Origin: Clostridiales bacterium Firm_16
GTDB taxonomy: Bacteria; Bacillota; Clostridia; Saccharofermentanales; Saccharofermentanaceae
Length of the DNA stretch: 49,814 bases
Reading direction: 5' to 3'
Assembly: GCA_001604185.1 (NCBI GenBank)
Contig: LVAV01000096.1
Location: forward strand, 1-49,814
Shown: positions 8,590 to 17,247 of the stretch, one piece after another
Layout: each line of letters starts with the position of its first letter
Numbering within the stretch: the first letter of the stretch is position 1
Notes under the pieces: model-generated
What the model was told of the DNA's origin: nothing
Seen by the model: the letters and a program-made list of their open reading frames with translations, nothing else
Databases searched by the model: none
Made by a program: the position numbers and the translations under genes

Positions 8590-10569
8590 TCAGGCCTTCG
8601 GCACTCTCAGCGTTCTTGCGGCGTTAAGGATCGCCAGGACCAGCACGCCCACGTCACCGAACACAGCGAGGCGCATATCCGCCAAACCCAAAGCACCAAG
8701 CACCATGATAGCGATTTTGACGAAGATCGAGAAAACGATGTTCTCCCTCACGATTCGCATGGTTTTGCGCGCGATTCGGATGGCTTCCGGGATCTTGCTC
8801 AGATGGTCGTCCATGAGGACGACGTCCGCCGCCTCGATGGCCGCGTCAGAACCCAGGGCACCCATGGCGATGCCCACGTCTGCGCGGGTGAGTACCGGCG
8901 CGTCGTTGATACCGTCGCCCACGAAGGCAACGTGACTGTTGTCCGAGAGCATGGTCTCCAGTTTCTCCACTTTCGAAGCGGGCAGGAGCCCCGCAAAATA
9001 CTGATCGATCCCCACGTCGGCTGCGACTTTGGCAGCGACTTTCTCGTTATCGCCGGTGAGCATCACGATGCGGCCCACTCCCGAATCCCGGAGAGAACGC
9101 ATCGCCTCGGGCGAGTCTTTTTTCAGAACATCATTGATCACAATATGACCGAGATACTCGGTGCCGCGGGCCACATGGACCACGGTGCCGGGGAGGTGGC
9201 ATTCGTGGAAATCGGCGCCGATGTCTTCCATCAGGCGGCCATTGCCCACGAAATACTCGCTTCCGTCGATCACGGCGCGGATGCCTTTGCCCGCCAGTTC
9301 TTCCACGTCGCCGAGACGGCCGGCGTCAATGTGCTTGCCGTGGGCGGCCACGATGGACTCTGCCACCGGGTGGGTGGAACGGCTCTCCGCCAGGGCCGCG
9401 ATGTCGATGAGCTCGTCGGCGTCGATCTCGTTGGGGTGGATGGCGTCGACGGCGAAAGTGCCCTGGGTGAGGGTGCCGGTCTTGTCGAGGACGACGGTGT
9501 CGATCTTAGAAAGTGCTTCCAGATAATTGCTGCCTTTGATGAGGATGCCGCGACGGCTGGCCGCGCCGATCCCGCCGAAAAAGCTCAGCGGCACGGAGAC
9601 GACGAGGGCGCAGGGGCAGGACACCACGAGGAAGAGCAGGCCGCGGTAGATGCTGGTGCTGATGCCCAGGTCGGTGAAAAGTGCGCAGCCCAGGGCGATG
9701 AGGACCGCCAGGATCACGACGGCGGGGGTATAGTAGTGCGCAAACTTCGTGATAAACTTCTCGGAATGCGCCTTTTTGTCGGTGCTGTTTTCCACCAGTT
9801 CCAGGATCTTGGACACCGTGCTGTCTTCGTAGGCGGCGGTGGTAGTGATCTGTAGGGCGGAGGTCAGGTTGATGCTGCCGGAGAAGACCTTGGCGCCCGG
9901 CGCGACCTCCACCGGCAGGCTTTCGCCGGTGAGGGCTGCGGTGTTAAGGGCAGAGGTGCCGGAGGCGATCACCCCGTCGATAGGGACTTTCTCTCCGGGC
10001 TTCACCAGAACGGTCTCACCCACCTCGACCTCGATTGGGTCGACGGTTTCTTCGCCGCCGTCCCGCAGGACAGTGGCGCTTTCCGGGCAGATATCCATCA
10101 AGGAGGCAATGGATTTGCGGCTTCGGTCTACGGCTATGGACTGGAAAAGCTCTCCAAGCTGGTAGAAGAGCATGACTTCGGTGGCCTCAGGGTATTCGCC
10201 GATGGCAAAAGCGCCGAAGGTGGCGATGACCATGAGGAATTCTTCGTCGAAAAAATCTCCTTTGCCGATCTTGCGGACGGCGCCTTTGAGGACGTCGAAT
10301 CCGATGATCAGGTAGGGGATAAGGTACAGGACAATGGCCACGATCCGCCGTGTAACAGTGTTACAAAGGCTGGAATCTGCGGCATTTACGGCTGCGGACG
10401 CGGCACTCGATGATGTGCCGATTTCGGCCGCTGCGTTGGTGGCCGAGCCGGGCAGAAGGGACACGATTAAGTCCCCCAGCCACTGCTCGATCGGGACGAA
10501 ATGGAGCACTACCAGCAAAAATGCTGCCAGGAGGATCCGTATGAGAGTTTTTTTCTTTTTACGGGACAT
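8590..10569 (-). CDS. Heavy-metal translocating P1B-type ATPase (Zn/Cd/Pb type)
   Basis: ATP-driven metal-efflux pump in the membrane, 659 residues. The metal-binding helix has SCPCALVVS (C318, C320), the phosphorylation loop is DKTGTLT (D362), HPVAES marks the nucleotide domain, and GDGINDAP the hinge. The CPC motif with LVVSVPLSFFGG suits the ZntA/CadA group. It lacks the usual N-terminal HMA domain: a basic start (MSRKKKK) leads straight into the first helix, and the HMA domain is a separate gene 136 bp upstream. The start is set by AAGGAG 7 bases before ATG at 10569; an upstream in-frame Met at 10674 has no such signal and adds a proline-rich, non-conserved stretch. Confidence 0.92.
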   Translation of the reverse strand: MSRKKKKTLIRILLAAFLLVVLHFVPIEQWLGDLIVSLLPGSATNAAAEIGTSSSAASAAVNAADSSLCNTVTRRIVAIVLYLIPYLIIGFDVLKGAVRKIGKGDFFDEEFLMVIATFGAFAIGEYPEATEVMLFYQLGELFQSIAVDRSRKSIASLMDICPESATVLRDGGEETVDPIEVEVGETVLVKPGEKVPIDGVIASGTSALNTAALTGESLPVEVAPGAKVFSGSINLTSALQITTTAAYEDSTVSKILELVENSTDKKAHSEKFITKFAHYYTPAVVILAVLIALGCALFTDLGISTSIYRGLLFLVVSCPCALVVSVPLSFFGGIGAASRRGILIKGSNYLEALSKIDTVVLDKTGTLTQGTFAVDAIHPNEIDADELIDIAALAESRSTHPVAESIVAAHGKHIDAGRLGDVEELAGKGIRAVIDGSEYFVGNGRLMEDIGADFHECHLPGTVVHVARGTEYLGHIVINDVLKKDSPEAMRSLRDSGVGRIVMLTGDNEKVAAKVAADVGIDQYFAGLLPASKVEKLETMLSDNSHVAFVGDGINDAPVLTRADVGIAMGALGSDAAIEAADVVLMDDHLSKIPEAIRIARKTMRIVRENIVFSIFVKIAIMVLGALGLADMRLAVFGDVGVLVLAILNAARTLRVPKA

Positions 10570-10705
10570 AAAGTGCTCCTTTCGATTCAAGATCGCGTCG
10601 GCGGGGGAGGGACCCGCGGCGCTAAGGGCAGCCGCCCGACATTGGCCGCGCGGGGGTGCATGCGTCAGCACCAACAGGGGAGGGACCCGCGGCGCGGGAG
10701 GGTAG

Positions 10706-10924
10706 TTACATTACGATGCGGCAATCCGGCTCAACTTCCGCGATGGTCTTGGCCGCGAGCTTGAGGATGTCCGCGAACTGATCGTCCGGGGCTTCCAGGA
10801 TCATCTTCTGCGCCATAAAGTTGATGTTCACTTTTGTAACGCCAGGGATCTTCGCAACGGCGGCCTCCATCTTGGCCGCGCAGTTCGCGCAATCGAGTTC
10901 TTCTAACTTAAATGACTTTTTCAT
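10706..10924 (-). CDS. HMA-domain metal-binding protein (CopZ-like fold)
   Basis: A 72-residue stand-alone heavy-metal-associated domain. The metal site is LDCANCAAKME (C12, C15), followed by the beta-alpha-beta pattern of the fold (VTKVNINFMAQKMIL). An Asp directly before the CxxC is common in Zn/Cd-type HMA domains, unlike the Met/Thr of copper chaperones. It is first in the operon with the P1B-ATPase, and probably delivers or senses the metal for that pump. Regulation is by the operator at 10965-10986. The ribosome binding site is AGAGGT. Confidence 0.88.
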   Translation of the reverse strand: MKKSFKLEELDCANCAAKMEAAVAKIPGVTKVNINFMAQKMILEAPDDQFADILKLAAKTIAEVEPDCRIVM

Positions 10925-10964
10925 ATAAAGTACCTCTTTCTATAAGGATTCGTTTGTGGTGTGT

Positions 10965-10994
10965 CATATGAGCAACTGTTCATATGTCTGTCAA
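10965..10994 (-). promoter_or_regulatory. Metal-responsive promoter and ArsR/SmtB-like operator
   Basis: On the minus strand a perfect -35 TTGACA (plus 10989-10994) is followed at 17 bp by TCATAT (plus 10966-10971), a poor -10. Overlapping both is a perfect inverted repeat CATATGA-N8-TCATATG (10965-10986), close to the ATATGAACA...TGTTCATAT operators of ArsR/SmtB-type metal sensors; TGTTCATATG is present literally. A further TCATATGA at about 10996-11003 may be an extra half-site. Repression relieved by metal is inferred. No regulator gene is in the window. Confidence 0.7.
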
Positions 10995-11097
10995 TTCATA
11001 TGATAAACCTTTTTTCAAGAATGTCCATACCTTTTTGCAAAAAAACTTGTCCCGTTTTTTTGTATTTTTTCATTAGTGCGGTGGGCGACGGGTGGCG

Positions 11098-11160
11098 GGC
11101 ATGATTCTGCGTTTCTCGACGAAACTGCACTAACGCAGATCCTAATGTAGAACCTCGCAC
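11098..11160. repeat. Single degenerate copy of the 61-bp repeat family B
   Basis: GCATGATTCTGCGT, then AACGCAGATCC 28 bases after the first motif, then GTAGAAC, reproduces the order and spacing of the first unit of the array at 16806-17098 (GCATTATTCTGCGT, AACGCAGATCC, GTAGAATT). The rest of 10995-11213 holds no gene. Confidence 0.6.
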
Positions 11161-11210
11161 CCGTGCTCCCCGGACCTGAGTCCCCCGCGCTGTAGTGACA
11201 GGCCCCTCCG

Positions 11211-11219
11211 TGTTATAAT
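11211..11219 (+). promoter_or_regulatory. Extended -10 promoter of FN3 gene 1
   Basis: TGTTATAAT is a perfect -10 (11214-11219) with the TGn extension. No good -35 lies at 16-18 bp, as expected for an extended -10 promoter. It overlaps an in-frame ATG at 11218, ruling that codon out as start. Confidence 0.6.
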
Positions 11220-11250
11220 GAAAATAGATTTGACTATGGAGGTGGGTACT

Positions 11251-13731
11251 ATGCGAAATCATATACGAAGTAATACACGAAGTTATAAGTATGTCGGAAG
11301 AATCCTCATTGTCTTGGCGATGATCGTAGGCCTGGCCATCGGCGCGGACCAGATGACGCGCAAGGTCGCTGCGTCGAACGCACTCCCAGAACCGCGCAAG
11401 GCCGAGTCGGTGAGCGACCGTCAGCAGGTGAGCGACCGCCAGCAGGTAAACGACCTCGATCAGGGAAATGCCCTCCAGGCGGTGGATCCGGTCCCGAACC
11501 TGAAATTAAGCGATGACCTGATCCTGACCTGGGATGCAGTTCAGAACGCAGAAAGGTATGGATTGAGCGTCATTTGTTTTGGTGAAGCAACCATTAATAT
11601 TTCTGACCGGACCACAAACACAACGTACGACGTAGGGGCATTGTTGAAGAAACAACAGGTACCGAGCGAGAACTGCACCGTCTATGTCGGAGCCTATGAT
11701 CAGGCGAATACACTTATTGCAAGTTCAAAAATCGAATTTACATACGTATCTCCGCTTGAACAGCTTCCTACACCCACGAATCTCCGCATCGAAGGCAACT
11801 ATCTGAAATGGGATCCGGTTACTGTAACGGACGGAGTGACAATCGTGTATGAGATCAATTTACATGCGTCTTTGCGATCCACAATAAGAACTACTGACAC
11901 GCAACTGAGCCTGGATTATATCGCCAACGACGGTACAGAAAATCACAAAGTGGATATTTATGCAACAGCTAAGGATCACATCACGTCCGAAAAAGCGACG
12001 ATTAGCTTTCAAACCACTCGTGAACTCCCTTCGCTTACGAATCTGATCCAGAAATACGGTTTCCTTTACTGGGATGATATCCCGGAAGCAGATATATATG
12101 AGCTGCACGTACAGTTTTCGGGACGCGGAACAGGACAAAGTATCAATGTCGATCGTTACAATGGAAAAAGCATTTATAATCTGCTCGATCTTTTGAATAA
12201 CGACAGTGCGTTCGAATCTACTGTAGAAGTTACCCTTACGGCATACAGCCGGGTCAAGGATGGCGCGACCACAAATTACCAGCCCATCAGTGCAACCGCT
12301 AAGATCACTTTTGTCTATGAAGACGCAGTATTCCCGCTCAAAGTGTATGGCGAAGAGCTATCGGCTTATGGCAATTCTTTTGGCGGGTCGACATGGAAAT
12401 ACTACCCGGCTGAGGACAGACTGCATATCCTGGGCAACGTCAAAAATACGTACGGTCATTATGACGTGGTATTCGAATCCGACAAACCTCTGATCGTTTC
12501 CGGAAAAGGTTCGATCACGGACGAAAGCCCGATCTTCTCGGTCAACGGCGCCATAACTTTTGCCGAAGGATCCGAGATCACGATCACAAGCTCGTCGACG
12601 GCGGTTTTGGCCGATTCGGTTTCTATCCAGGGAAAAACTCTGGCCATCACTTCTTCGGATGGGGATGCTGTGGTCGCTACAAATGGTATTTCTGTGGCAA
12701 AAACGACGGAGCTGGTCGAGGTGAATGCGGCTTCGGGATTTAGCGCCCTGACCACTCAGAACGGTAAGATCTCTATGAGTTATAAGAAGATCGAAGTCCC
12801 GGAGGGGGGCACGGTCGGATCTGACGGCAAGCACATTTATATGAGCGATGGAAAAACCGTGGCATCTTCTGTGAAACTGGTCTATGCGACTCCGCCGTCT
12901 GTACCGAAGGTTTCCGGCGTTAAAATTTCGCCGGTATCGTATTCGACAGTGAATGTAACCTGGAACGCAGCAAGTGGCGTGGACGGATATCAGGTAGCCA
13001 GAGGCACCTCCGCGACCGGTTCTTTTACCGCATTAGGTTCGGTAACAGGAACCTCCCGATCCTGCACAGGACTGACATGCGGAAATACTTATTATTTCAA
13101 AGTTCGCGCGTATAAGCTCGTGAACGGTGAACGTGTGTATGGTGCGTACAGTTCCGCCGTTAAGGCCGTTCCGGTTCCGGCTGTTCCATCTGGAGTGAAG
13201 GCCGTTTCCGCTTCGGCCACCAGTGCGAAAGTGACGTGGAATGCAGTCAATGGCGCGAACGGATATCAGGTGTGGAGAAGCACATCTAAGACAGGTACTT
13301 TTACCGCAGTAGGATCGGTCAATGAGACCAACCGTGTGTGCTCGGGATTGACTTGCGGAACAACATACTACTTCAAAGTACGTGCGTACCGCGTGGTCAG
13401 TGGGGTGAGAATCTACAGCGACTTTAGTTCGGTCGTGAGTGTCGTTCCGAAACTGACGGCGCCGACCGGCGTGAAGACGACGGTGTCTTCGGCAACAGCG
13501 GTGACAGTTTCCTGGAACGCCGTGAGCGGTGCCACCGGATATGAAGTCTGGCGCGCAACCTCTGCCAGCGGAACCTTCAGCAAGACTGGTGCGGTTACAG
13601 AGACCAGCCGCCGCTGCCCGGGTCTGACAACAGGGAAGACCTACTACTTCAAAGTCAGAGCGTATAAGACGGTCAATGGAGAGAAAATCTACGGGCCGTA
13701 TAGCTCGGTCGTGAGTGGGGTCGCAAAGTAA
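11251..13731 (+). CDS. Secreted FN3-repeat protein 1
   Basis: Predicted exported protein of 826 residues. A basic N-terminus and hydrophobic segment (ILIVLAMIVGLAIGA, about 18-32) form the signal. A charged stretch with a duplicated SDRQQV follows, then divergent FN3-like modules (LILTWDAVQNAERYGL and similar). A domain near residues 360-545 (FESDKPLIVSGKG, FAEGSEITI) is shared with the next two FN3 genes and reads like stacked beta-strands. Three canonical FN3 modules start near 551, 646 and 737 (VSWNAVSGATGYEVWR, TYYFKVRAY). It ends right after the last module with no LPXTG or other anchor. Start: GGAGGTGG (11238-11245) before ATG 11251. A role in surface contact or polysaccharide binding is a guess. 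Confidence 0.8.
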   Translation: MRNHIRSNTRSYKYVGRILIVLAMIVGLAIGADQMTRKVAASNALPEPRKAESVSDRQQVSDRQQVNDLDQGNALQAVDPVPNLKLSDDLILTWDAVQNAERYGLSVICFGEATINISDRTTNTTYDVGALLKKQQVPSENCTVYVGAYDQANTLIASSKIEFTYVSPLEQLPTPTNLRIEGNYLKWDPVTVTDGVTIVYEINLHASLRSTIRTTDTQLSLDYIANDGTENHKVDIYATAKDHITSEKATISFQTTRELPSLTNLIQKYGFLYWDDIPEADIYELHVQFSGRGTGQSINVDRYNGKSIYNLLDLLNNDSAFESTVEVTLTAYSRVKDGATTNYQPISATAKITFVYEDAVFPLKVYGEELSAYGNSFGGSTWKYYPAEDRLHILGNVKNTYGHYDVVFESDKPLIVSGKGSITDESPIFSVNGAITFAEGSEITITSSSTAVLADSVSIQGKTLAITSSDGDAVVATNGISVAKTTELVEVNAASGFSALTTQNGKISMSYKKIEVPEGGTVGSDGKHIYMSDGKTVASSVKLVYATPPSVPKVSGVKISPVSYSTVNVTWNAASGVDGYQVARGTSATGSFTALGSVTGTSRSCTGLTCGNTYYFKVRAYKLVNGERVYGAYSSAVKAVPVPAVPSGVKAVSASATSAKVTWNAVNGANGYQVWRSTSKTGTFTAVGSVNETNRVCSGLTCGTTYYFKVRAYRVVSGVRIYSDFSSVVSVVPKLTAPTGVKTTVSSATAVTVSWNAVSGATGYEVWRATSASGTFSKTGAVTETSRRCPGLTTGKTYYFKVRAYKTVNGEKIYGPYSSVVSGVAK

Positions 13732-14012
13732 GCGCGGCTTAATCGGAACAAAACAAACACCACAGTAAGTAATACCTCGTCGCTTAAGTCCTCGGCTTCG
13801 CCTGCGGAAGCGCGGCTTAATCGAAACAAAACAAACACCACAGTAAGTAATACCTCGTCGCTTAAGTCCTCGGCTTCGCCTGCGGAAAAGCGCCTCAGTA
13901 TTCTTACTGTGGTGTTTTGCTTGTAGTCGATAAAGGGGCCGCGCGTTGCGAAAAGAGAGCGGAAGTGCGGCGCGCCTGGCGGGAATAACTGATGTAATTA
14001 GGAAATGTAGGA
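13461..14012. repeat. Long direct repeat, left copy (552 bp)
   Basis: It matches 16245-16796 at a constant offset of 2784 bp, covering the last FN3 module of gene 1, its stop codon and 281 bp of downstream DNA. By eye the non-coding part differs at about six positions, fewer per base than the coding part. Inside it a 78-bp unit is repeated in tandem (CAGTAAG at 13763 and 13841). Confidence 0.9.
13831..13920 (+). terminator. Terminator-like hairpin after FN3 gene 1
   Basis: ACACCACAGTAAG (about 13834-13846) pairs perfectly with CTTACTGTGGTGT (13903-13915), followed by TTTGCTTG. The long loop can form inner structure. A second copy of the left arm 78 bp upstream (13756-13768) could pair instead. 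The T-run is weak, so termination is likely but not certain. Confidence 0.55.
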
Positions 14013-14036
14013 GTATATATTGCGTGGTCTGCGCGT

Positions 14037-14042
14037 TATAAT
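14037..14042 (+). promoter_or_regulatory. -10 box of FN3 gene 2
   Basis: TATAAT at 14037-14042, 32 bp before the start codon, sits in the same local context (GTTATAATGA) as the promoter of FN3 gene 1. No clear -35. Confidence 0.45.
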
Positions 14043-14073
14043 GATAGCGAAATGTGCGTTTGGAGGTGTTTTT

Positions 14074-16515
14074 ATGAGGAAAAACAGATGCATCGGAAGC
14101 TTTGTTCTGATCCTAACGATGATTCTGGGTCTTTACGTCGGCGGCAATCCGGTCGCGGCACTTGGAAAAGTGCAAAACATCAAGGTGGATGAGAATTATC
14201 AAATGTCCTGGGATGCGGTTTCCGGGGCTCCGGATTATAGGATCGGTATCCAGCTTGCGAATAAGACGGATTATTCGCTCTTTTTCATAGTACATACAAA
14301 CAGTTATGATCTCGGAAGTGGACTCAAATCCCATGATGTTAAGAATCAGACTTTGAAAATGAAAGTAGAAGCCGGCACATACGTGTCTTCAAGTGATTTC
14401 ACAGTGATTGCCAGCACGGAGTTTACATATAAATACGACGGCGCGGACCCGGCGCTTGAGGCGCCGCAGAATCTGCGGATCGAGGGAAACTATTTGAAGT
14501 GGGATGCTGTAGCTCCGGCAAATGACAAACCGGTCTATTACCATGCGCATGCAACCTGTTGGAAAAAAACAGCAGACGGGCAAGCGGATTTCTATAGTAA
14601 CAGCGTAGAAACGAGAGATAACAAGATCAGTCTGGATTATTTCTTGTTTGATGGAGAATGGGACTATTCCTTAAGTGTGCAGGCAAGAGCATCTGGCTGT
14701 ATGACCGCTGAATCGGAAACTCTCAGTGCGAAACTGAAGGCGAATTTCCCGACGACGATGAGTAATGTGAAAGTAAAAGATGGTGTCATTTCCTGGGACA
14801 GTATCGAAGGTGCGGATTATTACTATCTCAATATCAGCATCGAATCCGGCGGCGGAGTGGATGCCCATCTGCAGGCAAGAGATGTCTATACCGAGAACGG
14901 AAGAAGCATGGCGGTGATACAGAAATTTTTGTATGACATGGTAGAAAAGGGAGATAAAGTAAGTTTTTCCTTGACGGCATGCAAAAAAGTTCAGGAAGAA
15001 AATGTTAAGAATGCAGAACCGCAAGTCATGACCAAGACTTATGATATGACCTATACGCAAGATGAGTCGGTCTTACCGATCAAGATCGGCGGAAAGACAC
15101 AGAGTTCTGTCAATAGTGTACTGTTTTCATACGATCGTCTATACTATTTCCCGGAGCAGAACAGACTGTATCTGCGGTATTTCGGACACTATAATGAGAT
15201 ATTCCCTGTGGACGAAGGATTCACCGGCGCGCTGATCGAATCAGATAAGCCTCTGATCATCGCGGGAGACGGTGTTCTCAAAGCAGACTGCCCGATCCTG
15301 TATGCCAAGGACGGCGTTGTTTTTGAAGAAGGTTCACAAATCGAGATTGAAGGCGTCGGTTACGGTATCAAGGCCAAGTCGGTTACGATCAATGGAAAAG
15401 AACTTACCGTGAAGGCCTCGAAATCTCCTGCGATCACTTCGACAAACGATATTACGATTTCAAAAGATGCACAGTATGTAGTAGCACAGACCACTTCTGG
15501 AAAAGCTGCGCTGAAGTGTTCAAACGGACAGATCTCGATGACCTATAAGAAGATTGAGACACCGGAGAATGGAACACTTGGTGCGGACAAAAAATATGTT
15601 TATAAGCAGGACGGAACAACGATTGCATCGGAAGTTAAGATCGTATATGCAACGCCTTCGCCGACTCCGGCAAAGCCGGCTAAACCGACGAACGTGAAAG
15701 CCGTTTCTTCTTCAACCACAAGCGTGACTGTGTCCTGGGATGCGGTGAAAGGCGCGACCGGATATGAAGTCTGGAGAGGCACTTCCGAGACAGGCACATT
15801 CAGCAAAACCGGCGCGGTCACCGAGACCAGCCGCCGTTGCCCGGGCCTGACAACAGGTAAGATCTATTACTTCAAAGTCCGCGCGTATAAAAAAGTCGAC
15901 GGTACTATGTATTATGGAAACTTCAGCGATGTGGTCAGCGCTTTTGCCAAGCCGGCTGCCCCTGCGGCACCTGATGGAACGAAGGCAGTTTCTGCTTCGG
16001 CCACGAGTGTGAAAGTGTCTTGGAATGAAGTGACTGGTGCGACCGGATATCAGGTCTGGAGAGGCACTTCCGAGACAGGAACTTTTACAGCACTGGGATC
16101 GGTAACGACGACATCGAGAAATTGCACGGGACTGACCTGCGGATCAACCTATTACTTTAAGGTGCGTGCGTATATCGAGGTCAACGGCACAAGGATCTAC
16201 GGAAAATATTCTACGATCGCGAGTGCGGTTCCGAAGCCTTCGAAGCCGACGGGCGTGAAAACAACTGTATCGTCGGCTACCGCGGTGACCGTTTCCTGGA
16301 ACGCAGTGAGCGGTGTCACCGGTTATGAAGTCTGGCGCGCAACCTCCGCAAGTGGAACCTTCAGCAAGACTGGTGCGGTTACAGAGACCAGCCGTCGCTG
16401 CCCGGGTCTGACTACAGGGAAGACCTACTACTTCAAAGTAAGAGCGTATAAGACTGTTAATGGAGAGAAAATCTACGGACCGTATAGTGCGGTCGTGAGT
16501 GGGGTCGCAAAGTAA
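14074..16515 (+). CDS. Secreted FN3-repeat protein 2
   Basis: A paralogue of FN3 gene 1 (813 residues). The signal peptide MRKNRCIGSFVLILTMILGL is followed by a likely cleavage after VAALG. Divergent FN3-like modules (YQMSWDAVSGAPDYRIG, LRIEGNYLKWDAV) come next, then the shared beta-strand domain (IESDKPLIIAGDG, FEEGSQIEI), and three FN3 modules starting near 534, 631 and 722. The last module is almost the same as that of gene 1. No anchor motif at the C-terminus. The start is fixed by GGAGGTG before ATG 14074; an in-frame TTG at 14020 precedes the -10 box. The gene lies between the two 552-bp direct repeats, suggesting birth by duplication. Confidence 0.8.
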   Translation: MRKNRCIGSFVLILTMILGLYVGGNPVAALGKVQNIKVDENYQMSWDAVSGAPDYRIGIQLANKTDYSLFFIVHTNSYDLGSGLKSHDVKNQTLKMKVEAGTYVSSSDFTVIASTEFTYKYDGADPALEAPQNLRIEGNYLKWDAVAPANDKPVYYHAHATCWKKTADGQADFYSNSVETRDNKISLDYFLFDGEWDYSLSVQARASGCMTAESETLSAKLKANFPTTMSNVKVKDGVISWDSIEGADYYYLNISIESGGGVDAHLQARDVYTENGRSMAVIQKFLYDMVEKGDKVSFSLTACKKVQEENVKNAEPQVMTKTYDMTYTQDESVLPIKIGGKTQSSVNSVLFSYDRLYYFPEQNRLYLRYFGHYNEIFPVDEGFTGALIESDKPLIIAGDGVLKADCPILYAKDGVVFEEGSQIEIEGVGYGIKAKSVTINGKELTVKASKSPAITSTNDITISKDAQYVVAQTTSGKAALKCSNGQISMTYKKIETPENGTLGADKKYVYKQDGTTIASEVKIVYATPSPTPAKPAKPTNVKAVSSSTTSVTVSWDAVKGATGYEVWRGTSETGTFSKTGAVTETSRRCPGLTTGKIYYFKVRAYKKVDGTMYYGNFSDVVSAFAKPAAPAAPDGTKAVSASATSVKVSWNEVTGATGYQVWRGTSETGTFTALGSVTTTSRNCTGLTCGSTYYFKVRAYIEVNGTRIYGKYSTIASAVPKPSKPTGVKTTVSSATAVTVSWNAVSGVTGYEVWRATSASGTFSKTGAVTETSRRCPGLTTGKTYYFKVRAYKTVNGEKIYGPYSAVVSGVAK

Positions 16516-16796
16516 GCGCGGCTTAATCGGAACAAAACAAACACCACAGTAAGTAATACCTCGTCGCTTAAGTCCTCGGCTTCGCCTGCGGAAGCTCGGC
16601 TTAATCGAAACAAAACAAACACCACAGTAAGTAATACCTCGTCGCTTAAGTCCTCGGCTTCGCCTGCGGAAAAGCGCCTCAGTATTCTTACGGTGGTGTT
16701 TTGTTTGTAGTCGATGAAGGGGTCGCGCGTTGCGAAAAGAGAGCGGAAGTGCGGCGCGCCTGGCGGGAATAATTGATGTAATTAGGAAATGTAGGA
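16245..16796. repeat. Long direct repeat, right copy (552 bp)
   Basis: Partner of 13461-14012. It includes the last FN3 module of gene 2, the stop codon, the 78-bp tandem unit (CAGTAAG at 16547 and 16625) and the terminator-like hairpin (right arm CTTACGGTGGTGT near 16687, one mismatch). Unique sequence resumes at 16797, straight into repeat array B. Confidence 0.9.
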
Positions 16797-16805
16797 AGCG
16801 CTGGT

Positions 16806-17098
16806 TTTTTGCACGAACGTAGATCCAAGTGTAGAATTCCAGGGCATTATTCTGCGTGACGCGGCTTTTTTGCATCAACGCAGATCCGGGTGTAGAATTC
16901 TGGGACGCTGTTCTGCGTTCCGTCCTTTTTTTTCGCAAATGCAGAACACCACGTAGAACAACCGGGCATTGTTCTGCGTTCCGTCCTTTTTTTTCGCAAA
17001 TGCAGAACACCACGTAGAACAACCGGGCATTGTTCTGCGTCCTGTCCTATAATCACACAAATACAGAACACCACGCAGAACGCCAGGTCACGAAATCC
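16806..17098. repeat. 61-bp repeat array B (plus orientation)
   Basis: TTCTGCGT occurs at 16850, 16911, 16972 and 17033, exactly 61 bp apart, with a partial unit before the first. Each unit has the arm GTTCTGC, a T-rich run, the inverse arm TGCAGAAC about 30 bases later, CGTAGAAC and CCGGGCATT. The first unit is diverged and the middle two are almost identical. The same array, with part of its flank, occurs reverse-complemented at 49491-49755. Confidence 0.92.
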
Positions 17099-17121
17099 TG
17101 AGAAACGTTGCAGGGGTTTTC

Positions 17122-17130
17122 TGATATAAT
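17122..17130 (+). promoter_or_regulatory. Extended -10 promoter of the histidinol-phosphatase gene
   Basis: TGATATAAT gives a perfect TATAAT (17125-17130) with a TGn extension, 117 bp before the start codon. No matching -35. Confidence 0.55.
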
Positions 17131-17247
17131 GAGGAACGTTAGTTGAAATGCGCTTACTGATAGCGGGAGCGTGCTCCCTGCGATTCGGAAAGTGGAAAAT
17201 AAAAGTTGAGTTGTGCTTGCTGATATCGAAAGAAGAGGAGACCGGAG

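Noticed and set aside
8803..9855. Plus-strand frame of 350 codons
   Set aside because: Antisense to the P1B-ATPase, His/Asp/Gly-rich, no ribosome site.
11218..11250. Earlier in-frame start for FN3 gene 1 at 11218
   Set aside because: The codon overlaps the -10 box, so it would not be in the transcript; 11251 has a strong ribosome site.
10996..11262. Minus-strand frame of 88 codons
   Set aside because: It crosses the metal operator, the lone repeat B unit and the promoter of FN3 gene 1; no domain is visible.
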